Assembly: GCA_012931725.1 (NCBI GenBank)
Contig: CM022953.1
Location: 30,263,453-30,327,452, forward strand
Direction of reading: 5' to 3'
Length of the DNA: 64,000 nucleotides
From: Litsea cubeba
Lineage: Eukaryota; Streptophyta; Magnoliopsida; Laurales; Lauraceae
Shown here: piece by piece, positions 48,642-59,201 of the stretch
Layout: every line of letters starts with the position of its first letter
How positions within the stretch are numbered: the stretch's first letter is position 1
Position numbers and translations under genes: made by a program
The notes under the pieces: model-generated
Told to the model about the DNA's origin: nothing
What the model saw: the letters and a program-made list of their open reading frames with translations, nothing else
Database searches by the model: none

Positions 48642-48955
48642 CTCAAATTCTTCTTCATCTCTTCAGCGAAGTTCCTGCACATTTCTTCATCATTGCCACC
48701 AAAGATTATGTCATCAACATAAACAATGACAACCAGCTGTTTGCTTAACTCAGTTTTGACATACAGATTGCTATCAACCATTCCTTTTCCAAAACCGATC
48801 TTGCGGAGATAGAGATCCAGCCTTGCATACCATGCCCTTGGCGCTTGTTTCAGTCCATAAAGAGCCTTTTTCAACTTGCACACTAGATCTGAATTTTTGC
48901 TGATGAGGAAAACCATCAGGTTGCTCAATGTAGACCTCTTCTTCAAGTAAACCAT
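48620..48955 (-). pseudogene. Copia pol segment: central reverse transcriptase
   Basis: This out-of-frame piece carries CKLKKALYGLKQAPRAWYARLD and the catalytic motif VYVDDIIFGG. It is linked to the upstream piece by a shift in the run of five A (sense) near 48895 and to the downstream piece by a shift near 48650. The initial methionine reading is not a real start: the true content begins at about NSDLVCKL. Confidence 0.88.
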
Positions 48956-49994
48956 TCAAGAAAGCTGACTTTACGTCCATCTGAAATACCTTGAAGGTTT
49001 TGTATGCTGCCAATGCAAGAAACATACGAATAGCTTCCAGACGAGCCACCGGTGCAAAGGTCTCTTCAAAATCTATGCCTTCAACTTGAGCATAGCCTTT
49101 ACAAACCAACCTTGCTTTGTTTCTAATGACTTGACCATCTTCATTCAGTTTATTCCGAAAGACCCATTTAGTACCAATAACATTCTTATCAGTAGGTCTA
49201 GGAACAAGTTCCCATGTGGAGTTCTTCTCAATTTGCTCCAACTCCTCATGCATAGCTTTCAACCAACTATCATCGAGACTGGCTTCAGCCACAGTCTTGG
49301 GTTCAATGGTGGACACAAGTGAGTAATTGCTAACTACACTTTGTCTAGTTTGAACGCCTGCCTTAGGATCTCCAATGATTTGATCCTTAGGGTGTTGCTC
49401 TACCCAAGTGCTGTGCTTCTTAGGTGAAGTATCTTCTGAGTCATCCTTTGATTTCTCAGAATCATTAAATTCAGCCATCTCATCATCAATCTCACTCGAG
49501 TCCTCATAAACTGGACTGTCATTATGAGTTGCATTCTTTGGTTTAATATTTTCATCTATTCTCACATCAGCACTTTCTATGATTTTTCTGGTCCTTTTGT
49601 TAAGACATCTGTAAGCCTTACTAGATGAGGAATAACCCAGAAATATACCTTCGTCAGCTCTTTCTTCAAATTTGCCCGGATTTTGTTCGAGCCGCTTGAT
49701 GTAACACTTGCTGCCGAAGACTCTGAAGTGCTTGACTGTTGCTTTTCTTCCAAACCATAGCTCATAGGGAGTTTTGTCTTCATGTGGCCTGATCAAGCAT
49801 CGGTTTTGAATGTATACAGCCGTATGAATTGCCTCTTTCCAATACTTGTCAGCCATCTTGCTTTCACTTAGCATCGTACGAGCCATCTCTTGTACGGTGC
49901 GATTCTTCCGTTCCACAACTCCATTTTGCTGTGGAGTTCTAGGGGCTGAGTATTGTCTTTGAATGCCATGATGTTCACAATATTTAGTGAACTC
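48774..49994 (-). pseudogene. Copia pol segment: integrase C-terminal half and reverse transcriptase N-terminal half
   Basis: This starts after the TAA at 49995-49997 in the same frame. It has TPQQNGVVERKNRT with the third integrase acidic residue, an integrase C-terminal region (GRKATVKHFRVFGSKCY, then GIFLGYSSSSKAYR), and an acidic linker rich in D, E and S. Reverse transcriptase begins at WLKAMHEELEQIEKNSTW and continues through GTKWVFRNKL, KARLVCKGYAQVEGIDFEET and FQMDVKSAFLNGLLEEE. It becomes nonsense after GFPHQQK, where the frame shifts. Confidence 0.88.
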
Positions 49995-50651
49995 TTAAGA
50001 TGTGAACTCGCCTCCACGAACAGACCTTAAAATCTTGATACGTTTTTCCAATTGATTTTCAACCTGTGCTTTAAACACTTTAAAACGATCAAGTGCTTGA
50101 TGCTTATGCTTAAGAAACAATACCCATGTCATACGAGTATAATCATCAATGCATAACATAAAATACTTATCTCCATTGGTGCTTTGAGTTCGCATCGGTC
50201 CACAGAGATCAGTGTGCACTAGCTCAAGAGGTTTCTTGGAATGATGCTCCTTTGACTTGAACATAACCCTCGTTTGCTTTCCCTTTTGGCAAGAGTCGCA
50301 AATGGGATTGGAAGGCTTTTTAACTGTAGACATGCCTCTTACAGCCTTTGAATTGCAAATCTTTGACATGTTATCAAAGCTTAGATGCCCAAGGCGTTTG
50401 TGCCACGACCAACTTTCCTCTGTCCGACTCATCAAGCAGGTCTTTTCAGCTCCATCTGACAATGTATAGAGATTTCCAGCAGTTCCTGATCCAGTTGCCA
50501 CTGTTTTGCCGTTGCTACTCTTCTTGATGGCAAACCCATTCTTTGTGAAGATAACTTCGTGACCCTTGTCACAGATCTGGCTCACACTAAGCAGGTTGTG
50601 TCTCAATCCAGACACATATAAGACTTCTTCCGATCTGATCTTGTTTGCCAT
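49995..50651 (-). pseudogene. Copia pol segment: GAG-pre-integrase and integrase core with a lost catalytic Asp
   Basis: It contains LRHNLLSVSQICDKGHEV, WHKRLGHLSFDNMSKIC, a CDSCQKGKQ zinc-binding motif, VHTDLCGPM (first catalytic Asp) and CIDDYTRMTW. At 50019-50021 the codon reads Val in a RSVRGGEF context, where the related copy at 58016-61933 and copia integrases have Asp (RSDRGGEF), the second residue of the D,D,E triad. The segment ends at TAA 49995-49997, where the related copy has a glutamate codon. Confidence 0.9.
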
Positions 50652-51322
50652 AAGCTGAATAACACCTTTCCGCAGATTTTGGCACCATCATTGTTGCCAA
50701 ACTTCACTGAACCGCCTTCATAGTGCTGTAATTTGATGAATTTCTCTTTATCACCAGTCATATGGCTTGAACAACCACTATCAAGGACCCATGGTGCTGC
50801 CTTCTTTTGTGCATTGAATGCCATTTGCACAATGAGAGATTCTTTGGGACTTTCTGCACTTTGCTTTGCTCTCCAAGCCTTGACTAACTTGGGTTTCTTT
50901 TCAACCTGAAATTTGTTAGCAATATGCAACCTACAATCCCTAGCCAAGTGTCCATAATTATGACACATATAGCACTCAATTTTGTGGCTGTTTAGGATTG
51001 AAAAAGGATTCCTAGTTACAAATGGGCTGTTTCTTACATAGAATTTGCAATCAGCACTTTTATGTCCAAACATATTACAATGAAAGCAATAACCATAGAA
51101 TTTGTATCTTCTTTGTGGCTGGTTAGTCTTCATTATCTTTCTAACAGGAATGGACTCCTTTCTAGGTTGAGTGGGCTTCATAGAGTTAGAAGGTGCAGTG
51201 ACTTGCTTCACAAACTCTTTCTTTTCAGGAGGTGCAATCTTAGAGGATTCACCTTTCTCAAATCCTAGACCAAATCTGAAGTGGGCAGGTCTTTGAACTT
51301 TCAGTAGTTCATCGAGTTTCAT
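50603..51322 (-). pseudogene. Copia pol segment: two zinc knuckles and protease
   Basis: This segment follows the gag frameshift near 51356. It shows two CCHC knuckles, CFHCNMFGHKSADC and CYMCHNYGHLARDC, about 20 residues apart, then a basic stretch and the aspartic protease motif WVLDSGCSSHMTGD. A one-base loss relative to the related copy (GCGGAAAGG versus GCGGAAAAGG, near 50671) shifts the frame after AKICGK, and the remaining residues to 50603 are nonsense. Confidence 0.88.
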
Positions 51323-52614
51323 AGTCCCTTCAATCGCTTGGAGCGCTTTGAGTTTTTGCTATTTTCCAAATTTTCAGCCTTTGCTCTAGCGATCTCAGTT
51401 TCAAGTTTCATAGCCTCTTCCTTTTTGATACTTATTTGGTTTTCAAGGACTTCTACCATTCTTTTATATTCTTCTACTTGAGTTTTCAAAGCAATAATAG
51501 AACTTTCAGATTCATGGAGAAGTTTCAGATTTTTCTTACTTGTTTTGCGTTCCATGCTAAGCTCCTCAAGTGCGGCTATGAGTTCCTCTTCAAGATTGAC
51601 TTCAGCCTCCTCTTCCTCTTCCGGATCTAGCTCTTCTTCTTCTTCAATAGTGACCATGAAGAGAGCTTCAGTTGATTCATCATCGTCTGAAGTTTCAGAC
51701 GTGCTGTCATCTTGTTGACATAGAAAGTTTTTAGCTTTGCCTCTTTTTCTGAAATTTCTCTTTCCTTTACTCTTTTCAGCATAAGAGTCATTATCATTGT
51801 CTTCTTTTAGCGGACACTTCGCAGCAAAGTGACCAATACCTCCACAATTGAAGCATTTAAAGGGTAGCTTCCCTTTGTACTTGCCATTGCTCCCTTTCTT
51901 CAACTTTCTAACAAATTGAGCCTCAAGCTCATCATCATCAGAATCAACATCATGACCAGCAGTCTCTTTTGCCTTTTTCTGAACTTTGAAGGCCGCTTCT
52001 TTATCAGATGAAGACGTCTTTCCTATGCGCATCTCATAGGCAGTTAGAGAACCATGTAATTCATCCATGGAAAATGCATTCAGATCTTTGGCTTCTTCGA
52101 TAGCTGAGACTTTTGAATCAAACCGGGGAAGAAGAGATCTTAGAACCTTTTTGATGATGACCGGCTCTTTAATCTCTTCCCCTAGTCCACGAATGTCATT
52201 CGTGACTTCATTCACTCGTTGCATATACGAGTCAACATTCTCGCTTTCCTCCATGCGAAGAGACTCGAATTGAGAGCGATGAGTTTGCAATTTGGCTTCT
52301 TTAATCTTCTCATCACCTTCATGTATGCTTTGCAACTTGTCCCAAATTTCCTTGGCTGTTTTGCATGCAATTACTTTGACAAGCTCGCTGTCCACAAGGC
52401 CACTAAAGAGTGCATTCTGCGCCTTAGAGTCGTTGTCTGCCAACTTCTTCGATGCAGTATCATTGGGTACGGTGGCAGTATTGTAACCGACTCTGACAGC
52501 CTCCCAAACATCATAGCCAAGAGATTTGATGAAGGCTTGCATCCTAATCTTCCAAAAAGAGTAATTAGAACCATCAAACAGAGGTGCTTTCATATTCCCT
52601 GTATTGACTGCCAT
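51319..52614 (-). pseudogene. Copia gag with coiled coil, frameshifted C-terminus
   Basis: I place the start at the ATG at 52614 (MAVNTGN). The open frame extends four codons further, but only through a TTG. Residues about 10-30 carry the PLFDGSNYSFWKIRMQAF motif of the DUF4219 type, followed by a UBN2-like region to about residue 195. One CCHC knuckle CFNCGGIGHFAAKC is at about 254-267. An acidic stretch and a heptad-like coiled coil (about 345-420) follow. A one-base loss near 51356 gives an aberrant KNSKRSKRLKGL end. In the related copy the frame continues into further zinc knuckles and protease, so gag and pol are normally one frame. Confidence 0.9.
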
Positions 52615-52666
52615 GTGATTTGACAAGAGATCACCCTTAGCGTATTAAACTGATCAAGGGAACTTG

Positions 52667-52678
52667 GCTCTGATACCA
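52667..52678 (-). other. Primer binding site of full-length family 2 element
   Basis: GCTCTGATACCA on the plus strand, or TGGTATCAGAGC in sense, two bases from the LTR end. It is of the initiator methionine tRNA type. Confidence 0.92.
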
Positions 52679-52680
52679 AT

Positions 52681-53813
52681 TGTTGGATATCGCGATCACT
52701 GAGAGGGGGGGGGGGTGAATCAGTGATTTCTAAAAACAGGTCCAATTCAACAACAAATCAAGTCAAACCACACAATGACACCAGATTTAACGTGGTTCAC
52801 TAAAAGGCTACGTCCACGGTTCAAAGACTGTCCGAACACCAATCCGGGACAGATCTGAATCTTATTTAGTCGCACCAACGACAAAGAGCACCAACCCTTA
52901 GTTTCAGCTAGCACCAACTATCTAGGAAGCACCGACTCCCTTTACAATTTATCTGCACCAACAGATAGGATCACCAAACCCCAAACACCAAGCACCAACT
53001 TGATGTAAAAACAGAATAGAAGATAAACTCTGTCTACAGCCCTTCCCCTCTACAATTCTCTCTCTCTCTCAATCCCTTACAAATTGAAATTAAAGCATAA
53101 ACAGAGAGACACTTATCTTATGGACGAAATACCATCTTCAAGAGCACATCCTCGTCCACACTTGCTGTAGAAAGATGCAACACAACAGCACACAGCAACA
53201 GCACTCTATTCTCTCAAAAACTCTCTCTCTTTTCTCTTCTCTTCTTTCTCTTTTCTGGAGTGTCTTTAGAACGACCCATACATGCCTTTATATAGGTTAT
53301 AGTAACCCTTAATTGTATTCAAAACAAGCTACAATTCGTTTAGAAAGAGTCCCAAACGAAATAGAAAAGAATGCTGAATTTTCATGCACAACTTCTAATT
53401 CTGCGCAATTCTGGTTCCCGTGCTCGGTCGACATCCTGTGTTGCTCGGTCGACATCATACACTGTCTGGAATCAGACAACTTTCGTGCTCGGTCGACATC
53501 CTGGGGTCCCGGTCGATCGAAGACACACTGTGTCACGAAAATAACTGAGAGGTGCCTGAATCTGTTTCTCTGCAGGTTTCTCTTTGCTCGGTCGACCGCA
53601 TGGGGTGCCCGGTCGACCGTGTGCTCTGCTTCAGGAATTCTGAATTCCTGACTGTTTCAATTCTGATTTCTTCTTTTAAGCTCTATCAACACCAGCCTTT
53701 TATCATCATGTTTGTGACAATGTGTTGACAAGAATTCCAACTCAAATCAATACTTGAGATACTATCTACTTCAAATTCTTCAAAAGACTTTCAAGTCATC
53801 TCAAATTCCAACA
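52681..53813 (-). repeat. 5' LTR of full-length family 2 element
   Basis: 1133 bp. It differs from the 3' LTR by about 13 substitutions and short indels in C, CT and G runs. The C-run hairpin arms are intact here (52695-52702 and 52719-52726). The TATA box reads CCTTTATATA at 53285-53294 on the plus strand. Confidence 0.95.
52831..53006 (-). other. TTGGTG stem-loop cluster (5' LTR, minus strand)
   Basis: The same eight loops as in the other LTRs. One stem is damaged: H5 reads AGCTAG on the plus strand against CTATCT, whereas the 3' LTR has AGATAG, so a single substitution breaks one pair. The other stems are intact. Confidence 0.8.
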
Positions 53814-54577
53814 TTGGATAATTCCGAAACCGGCACGAGCATTTCGCTCGATGGTAGAGTAACTTGTAGGAACTGACGGTTTGCAAATAGGGCTCCCGGT
53901 TAGAGAATAACGACCGAAACATATTAATTTCCAACACTTAGGCTCGAAAACGGCTCGCCAGGGGTCCGGAACGGAAAACGTTTGCTGAAAAATTCCGAAA
54001 CCGGCACGAGCACTTCGCACAAGGGTAGAGTAACTAGTAGGAACTGACGGTTCGCAAGTAGGGCTCCTGGTTAGAGAATTAAGACCGAAACATGGTAATT
54101 TCCATCACATAGGCTCGAAAACGGCCCGACGGGGTCCGGAACGGGAAACGGCCGCTGGAAAATTCCGAAACCAGCACGAGCGCTTTGCTCGAGGGTAGAG
54201 TAACTTGTAGGAACTGACGGTTCGCAAATAGGGCTCCAGATTAGAGAATTACGACCGAAACATGCTAATTTCCAACACTTAGGCTCGAAAACGGCCCGAC
54301 GGGGTCCGGAACGGGAAACGCCCGCTGGAAAATTCCGAAACCAGCACGAGCGCTTTGCTCGAGGGTAGAGTAACTTGTAGGAACTGACGGTTCGCAAATA
54401 GGGCTCCAGATTAGAGAATTACGACCGAAACATGCTAATTTCCAACACTTAGGCTCGAAAACGGCCCGACGGGGGTCCGGAATGGGAAACGGCCACGGGA
54501 AAATTCCGAAACTGGAACGAGCACTTCGTTTGAGGGTAGAGTAACTTGTTGGAATTGACGGTTCGTAAATAGGGCTC

Positions 54578-54582
54578 CCGGT
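54578..54582 (+). other. Uninterrupted version of the family 2 insertion site
   Basis: CCGGT sits in TAAATAGGGCTCCCGGTTAG within a run of monomers that matches the left flanks of both insertions (9703 and 58011) and the right flank of the solo LTR (16417 onward). Matching right-flank features are the GCGGGAAAGTTCCGAAACC and GAGCAGTTCGCTCGAGGTAG variants. Confidence 0.75.
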
Positions 54583-56890
54583 TAGAGAATTACGACCGAA
54601 ACATGTTAATTTCCAACACTTAGGCTCGAAAACGGCCCGCCCGGGGTCTGGAATGGGAAACGGCTGCGGGAAAGTTCCGAAACCGGCACGAGCAGTTCGC
54701 TCGAGGTAGAGTAACTTGTAGGAACTGACGGTTCGCAAATAGGGCTCCAGATTAGAGAATTACGACCGAAACTTGGTAATTTCCAACACTTAGGCTCGAA
54801 AACGGACCGATGGGGGTCCGGATTGGGAAACGGCCGTGGGAAAATTCCGAAACTGGCATGAGCACTTCGCTCGAGGGTAGAGTAACTTGTAGGAATTGAC
54901 GGTTCACAAATAGGGCCCCCGGTTAGAGAATTATGACCGAAACATGGTAATTTCCAACACTTAGGCTCGAAAACGGCCCGCCCGGGGTCCGGAACGGGAA
55001 GCGGCCACGGAAAAATTCTGAAACCGACACGAGCACTTCGCTCGAGGGTAGAGTAACTTGTAGGAACTGACGGTTCACAAATATGGCTCCCGGTTAGAGA
55101 ATTACGACCGAAACTTGGTAATATCCAACACTTAGGCTCGAAAACGGCCCGCCGGTGGTCCGGAATGGGATACGGCCGCGGGAAAATTCTGAAACCAGCA
55201 CGAGCACTTCGCTCGAGGGTAGAGTAACTTGTAGGAACTGACGGTTCGCAAATAGGGCTCCAGGTTAGAGAATTACTACCGAAACTTGGTAATATCCAAC
55301 ACTTAGGCTCGAAAACGGCCCGCCGGTGGTCCGGAATGGGAAACGACCATGGGAAAATTCTGAAACATTCACGAGCACTTCACTCGAGGGTAGAGTAACT
55401 TGTAGGAATTGACGGTTCGCAAATAAGGCTCCCGGTTAGAGAATTAAGACCGAAACATGGTAATTTCCAATACTTAGGCTCAAAAACGGCCCGCCGGGGC
55501 TCCGGATCGGGAAACGGCCGTGGGAAAATTCCAAGACCGACACGAGCACTTCGCCTGAGGGTAGAGTAACTTGTAGGAACAGACGGTTCGCAAATAAGGC
55601 CCCCGGTTAGAGAATTACGACCGAAACATGGTAATTTCCAACACTTAGGCTCGAAAATGGCCCGCCGGGCGTCCGGAATGGGAAACGGCCGCGGGAAAAT
55701 TCTAAACCCAGCACGAGCACTTCGCTCGAGGGTAGAGTAACTTGTAGGAACTGCGGTTCACAAATATGGCTCCCGGTTAGAGAATTACGACCGAAACTTG
55801 GTAATATCCAACACTTAGGCTCGAAAACGGCCCGCCGGTGGTCCGGAAAGGGATACGGCCGTGGGAAAATTCTGAAACCGGCATGAGCACTTCGCTCAAG
55901 GGTAGAGTAACTTGTAGGAACTGACGGTTCGCAAATAGGGCTCCAGGTTAGAGAATTACTACCGAAACTTGGTAATATCCAACACTTAGGCTCAAAAACG
56001 GCCCGCCGGTGGTCCGGAATGGGAAACGGCCATGGGAAAATTCTGAAACATTCACGAGCACTTCACTCGAGGGTAGAGTAACTTGCAGGAATTGACGGTT
56101 CGCAAATAAGGCTCCCGGTTAGAGAATTATGACCGAAACATGGTAATTTCCAATACTTAGGCTCGAAAACGGCCCGCCGGGGCTCCGGATCGGGAAACGG
56201 CCGTGGGAAAATTCCAAAACCGACACGAGCACTTCGCTTGAGGGTAGAGTAACTTGTAGGAACTGACGGTTCGCAAATAAGGCCCCCGGTTAGAGAATTA
56301 CGACCGAAACATGGTAATTTCCAACACTTAGGCTCGAAAATGGCCCGCCGGGGGTCCGGAATGGGAAACGGCCGCGGGAAAATTCTAAAACCAGCACGAG
56401 CACTTCGCCCAAGGGTAGACTAACTTGTAGGAACTGACGGTTCGCAAATAGGGCTCCCGGTTAGAGAATTACGACCGAAACTTGCTAATATCCAACACTT
56501 AGGCTCGAAAACGGCCCGCCGGTGGTCCGGAATGGGAAACGACCATGGGTAAATTCTGAAACATTCACGAGCACTTCACTCGACGGTAGAGTAACTTGTA
56601 GGAATTGACGGTTCGCAAATAAGGCTCCCGGTTAGAGAATTAAGACCGAAACATGGTAATTTCCAATACTTAGGCTCGAAAACGGCCCGCCCGGGGTTCG
56701 GAACAGGAAACGGCCGCGGGAAATTTCCAAAACTCACGAGCACTTCGCTCGAGGGTAGAGTAAATTGTAGGAACTAACGGTTCGCAAGTAGGGCTCCCGG
56801 TTAGAGAATTATGACCGAAACTTGGTAATTTCCAACACTTAGGCTAGAAAACGGCCCGCCGGTGGTCCGGAATGGGGAAATGGACACGGG

Positions 56891-56928
56891 AAAATTCTGA
56901 GCTAAGTAGAAAATTCTGAGCTAAGTAG
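56891..56928 (+). repeat. 19-bp tandem duplication in one monomer
   Basis: AAAATTCTGAGCTAAGTAG is present twice in succession (56891 and 56910). It lies in the monomer type that carries GAGCGAAGTTGAG elsewhere in the window. Confidence 0.9.
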
Positions 56929-58211
56929 AGTAACTTCACTTGAGGATAGAGTAACTTGTAGGAATTGACGGTTCGCAAATAGGGCTCCCGGTTAGAGAAT
57001 TAAGACCGAAATATGGTAATTTCCAACCCTTAGGCTCGAAACGGCCCGCCGGGGGTCCGGATCGGGAAACGGCTGCGGGAAAATTCCGAAACCGACACGA
57101 GCACTTCGCTTGAGGGTAGAGCAACTTGTAGGAACTGACGGTTCCCGAATAGGGCCCCCGGTTAGAGAATTACGACCGAAACATGGCTATTTACAACACT
57201 TAGGCTCGAAAAATACCGCCGGGGGTCCGGAATGGGAAACGGCCGCGGGAAAATTCTAAAACCAGTACGAGCACTTCGCTCGAGGGTAGAGTAACTTGTA
57301 GGAACTGACGGTTCGAAAATAGTGCTCTCGGTTAGAGAATTACGACCGAAATTTGGTAATATCCAACACTTAGGCTCCAAAATGGCCCGCCGGTGGTCCG
57401 GAATGGGAAACATCCATGGGAAAATTCCAAAACTGGCACGAGCAGTTCGCTCGAGGGTAGAGTAACTTTTAGGAATTGACGGTTCGCAATTATGGCTCCC
57501 GGTTTGAGAATTAAGACCGAAACATGGTAATTTCCAACACTTAGGCTCGAAAACGTCCCGCCGGGGGTCCGGAATGGGAAACAGCCGCGGGAAAATTCTG
57601 AAACTGGTATGAGCACTTCGCTCGAGGGTAGAGTAACTTGTAGGAACTGACGGTTCACAAATAGGGCTCCAGATTAGAGAATTACGACCGAAACATGCAA
57701 ATTTCCAACACTTAGGCTCGAAAACGGCCCGACGGGGTCCGAAACGGGAAACGCCCGCTGGAAAATTCCGAAACCAGCACGAGCACTTTGCTCGAGGGTA
57801 GAGTAACTTGTAGGAACTGACGGTTCACAAATAGGGCTCCAGATTAGAGAATTACGACCAAAACATGCTAATTTCCAACACTTAGGCTCGAAAACGGCCC
57901 GACGGGGGTCCGGAATGGGAAACGGCCACGGGAAAATTCCGAAACTGGCACGAGCACTTCGCTCGAGGGTAGAGTAACTTGTAGGAATTGACGGTTCGTA
58001 AATAGGGCTCCCGGTTGTTGGAATTTGAGATGACTTGAGAAGCTTTATGAAGAATTAAAGTGAATAGTATCTCAAGCATTGTTTTGAGTTGGAATTATTG
58101 TCAACACATTGTCACAAGCATGATGTTAATAGGTTGGTGTTGATAGAGCTGAAAAGAAAAATCAGAGTTGAAACAGTTCAGGAATTCAGAATTCCTGAAG
58201 CAGAGTGGTCG

Positions 58212-58379
58212 GTCGACCGGGCACCCCATGCGGTCGACCGAGAAAGAGAAACCTGCAGAAAAAAATTTCAGGTAGCTCCCAGTTATTTTCGTGACACAGT
58301 GTGTCGCAGGTCGACCGAGCACCCCAGGATGTCGACTGCGCAGTGTATGATGTCGACCGAGCAAGGCATGATGTCGACC
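58212..58379 (+). promoter_or_regulatory. U3 GTCGACC boxes, 21-bp period
   Basis: GTCGACC starts at 58212 and 58233, then at 58310, 58331 (GTCGACT), 58352 and 58373, all 21 bp apart within each group. The 2+4 grouping is the same as in the solo LTR. Confidence 0.65.
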
Positions 58380-58511
58380 GAGTACGGGAAGACAGAATTG
58401 CGCAGAAACAGAAGTCTTGCACGAAAATTCAGGATTCTCATCTATTTCGTTTGAGACTCTTTCTAAACGAATTGTAGCCTATTTTGAACACTCTTAAGGG
58501 TTACCATAACC

Positions 58512-58520
58512 TATATAAAG
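58512..58520 (+). promoter_or_regulatory. TATA box of truncated element LTR
   Basis: TATATAAAG, about 135 bp after the last GTCGACC box and about 295 bp before the stem-loop cluster. Confidence 0.75.
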
Positions 58521-58805
58521 GCATGTTTGGTTCGTTTTTAACAAGACACAAGAGAGATAGAAGAGAAGAGAAAAGAGAATAAAAGAGAGAGAGTTTTGGA
58601 GAGAAGAGAGTGTTGTTGCTGTGTCCAGTCTTGTTACAAGTTTCTACAGCAAGTGTGGACGAGGATGTACTCTTAAAGATGGTGTTTCGTCCATAAGATA
58701 AGTGTCTCTCTGTTTATGCTTTAATTTCAATTTGTAAGGGATTGAGAGAGAGAGATTGTAGAGGGGAAGGGCTGTAGAAAAAGGTTTCTACTCTTATTCT
58801 GTAGA

Positions 58806-58980
58806 ACATCAAGTTGGTGCTTGGTGTCTGGGGTTTGGTGATCCTATCTGTTGGTGCAGATAAGTTCTAAAGGGAGTAGGTGCTTCGTAGATAGTTGGTG
58901 CTATCTGAAACTAAGGGTTGGTGCTCTTTGTCGTTGGTGCGACTAAATAGATTCAGATCTGTTCCGGATTGGTGTTCGGA
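58806..58980 (+). other. TTGGTG stem-loop cluster (truncated element LTR)
   Basis: Eight stem-loops in the same order as in the solo LTR. H2 is better formed here: GGGGT pairs with ATCCT (five pairs with two G-T), whereas the solo LTR has ATCGT. Confidence 0.8.
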
Positions 58981-59135
58981 CAGTCTTTGAACCGTGGACG
59001 TAGCCTTTCGGTGAACCACGTTAAATCTGGTGTCCTTGTGTGATTTGATTTGCTTTTGTTGTTAAATTGGACCTGTTTTTTAAGGAATCACTGATTCACC
59101 CCCCCCCCCTCTCAGTGATCGCGATATCTAACAAT

Positions 59136-59147
59136 TGGTATCAGAGC
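59136..59147 (+). other. Primer binding site of truncated element
   Basis: TGGTATCAGAGC, two bases after the LTR end, of the initiator methionine tRNA type. Confidence 0.92.
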
Positions 59148-59201
59148 GTAAGGTTCCCTTGAAAAGCTTAACACGCTAAGGGTGATCTCTTGTCAAATCA
59201 C

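Larger units (their letters stand above)
46395..53813 (-). mobile_element. Copia family 2 retrotransposon, full length, degenerate
   Basis: A 7419-bp element reading on the minus strand. LTRs are at 46395-47522 (3' LTR) and 52681-53813 (5' LTR), with target duplication TTGGA at 46390-46394 and 53814-53818. I count about 13 substitutions plus a few small indels between the LTRs (about 1.2 percent), so the insertion is not brand new. Order is gag, protease, integrase, reverse transcriptase, RNase H. The coding region has frameshifts near 51356, 50671, 48895 and 48650, a TAA at 49995-49997, and a changed integrase catalytic residue, so it cannot be autonomous. Repeated polypurine tracts before the 3' LTR and three CCHC knuckles are notable. 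The lineage may be Sirevirus or Tork, which I cannot settle. Confidence 0.96.
53814..58015 (+). repeat. Satellite array C
   Basis: About 24-25 monomers of 170-171 bp continuing array B in phase across the retrotransposon. The first kilobase matches HOR segments of array B and the flanks of the solo LTR. From about 55080 a shorter period of monomers with TATCCAACACTT and ATTCACGAGCACTTCACTCG is seen (55360, 56050 and 56560). No gene. Confidence 0.93.
58016..59133 (+). repeat. 5' LTR of truncated family 2 element
   Basis: 1118 bp, very similar to the solo LTR at 9708-16416 and more distant from the LTRs of the 46395-53813 element, which suggests two subfamilies. The C-run hairpin arms are at 59087-59094 and 59112-59119, with 11 C in the loop. 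Confidence 0.95.

Noticed and set aside
53313..53651. 112-codon open frame in the family 2 LTR (also at 47024)
   Set aside because: It lies within U3/R of the LTR, antisense to the element, and its content reflects the GTCGACC repeats. It is conserved only because the LTRs are copies.
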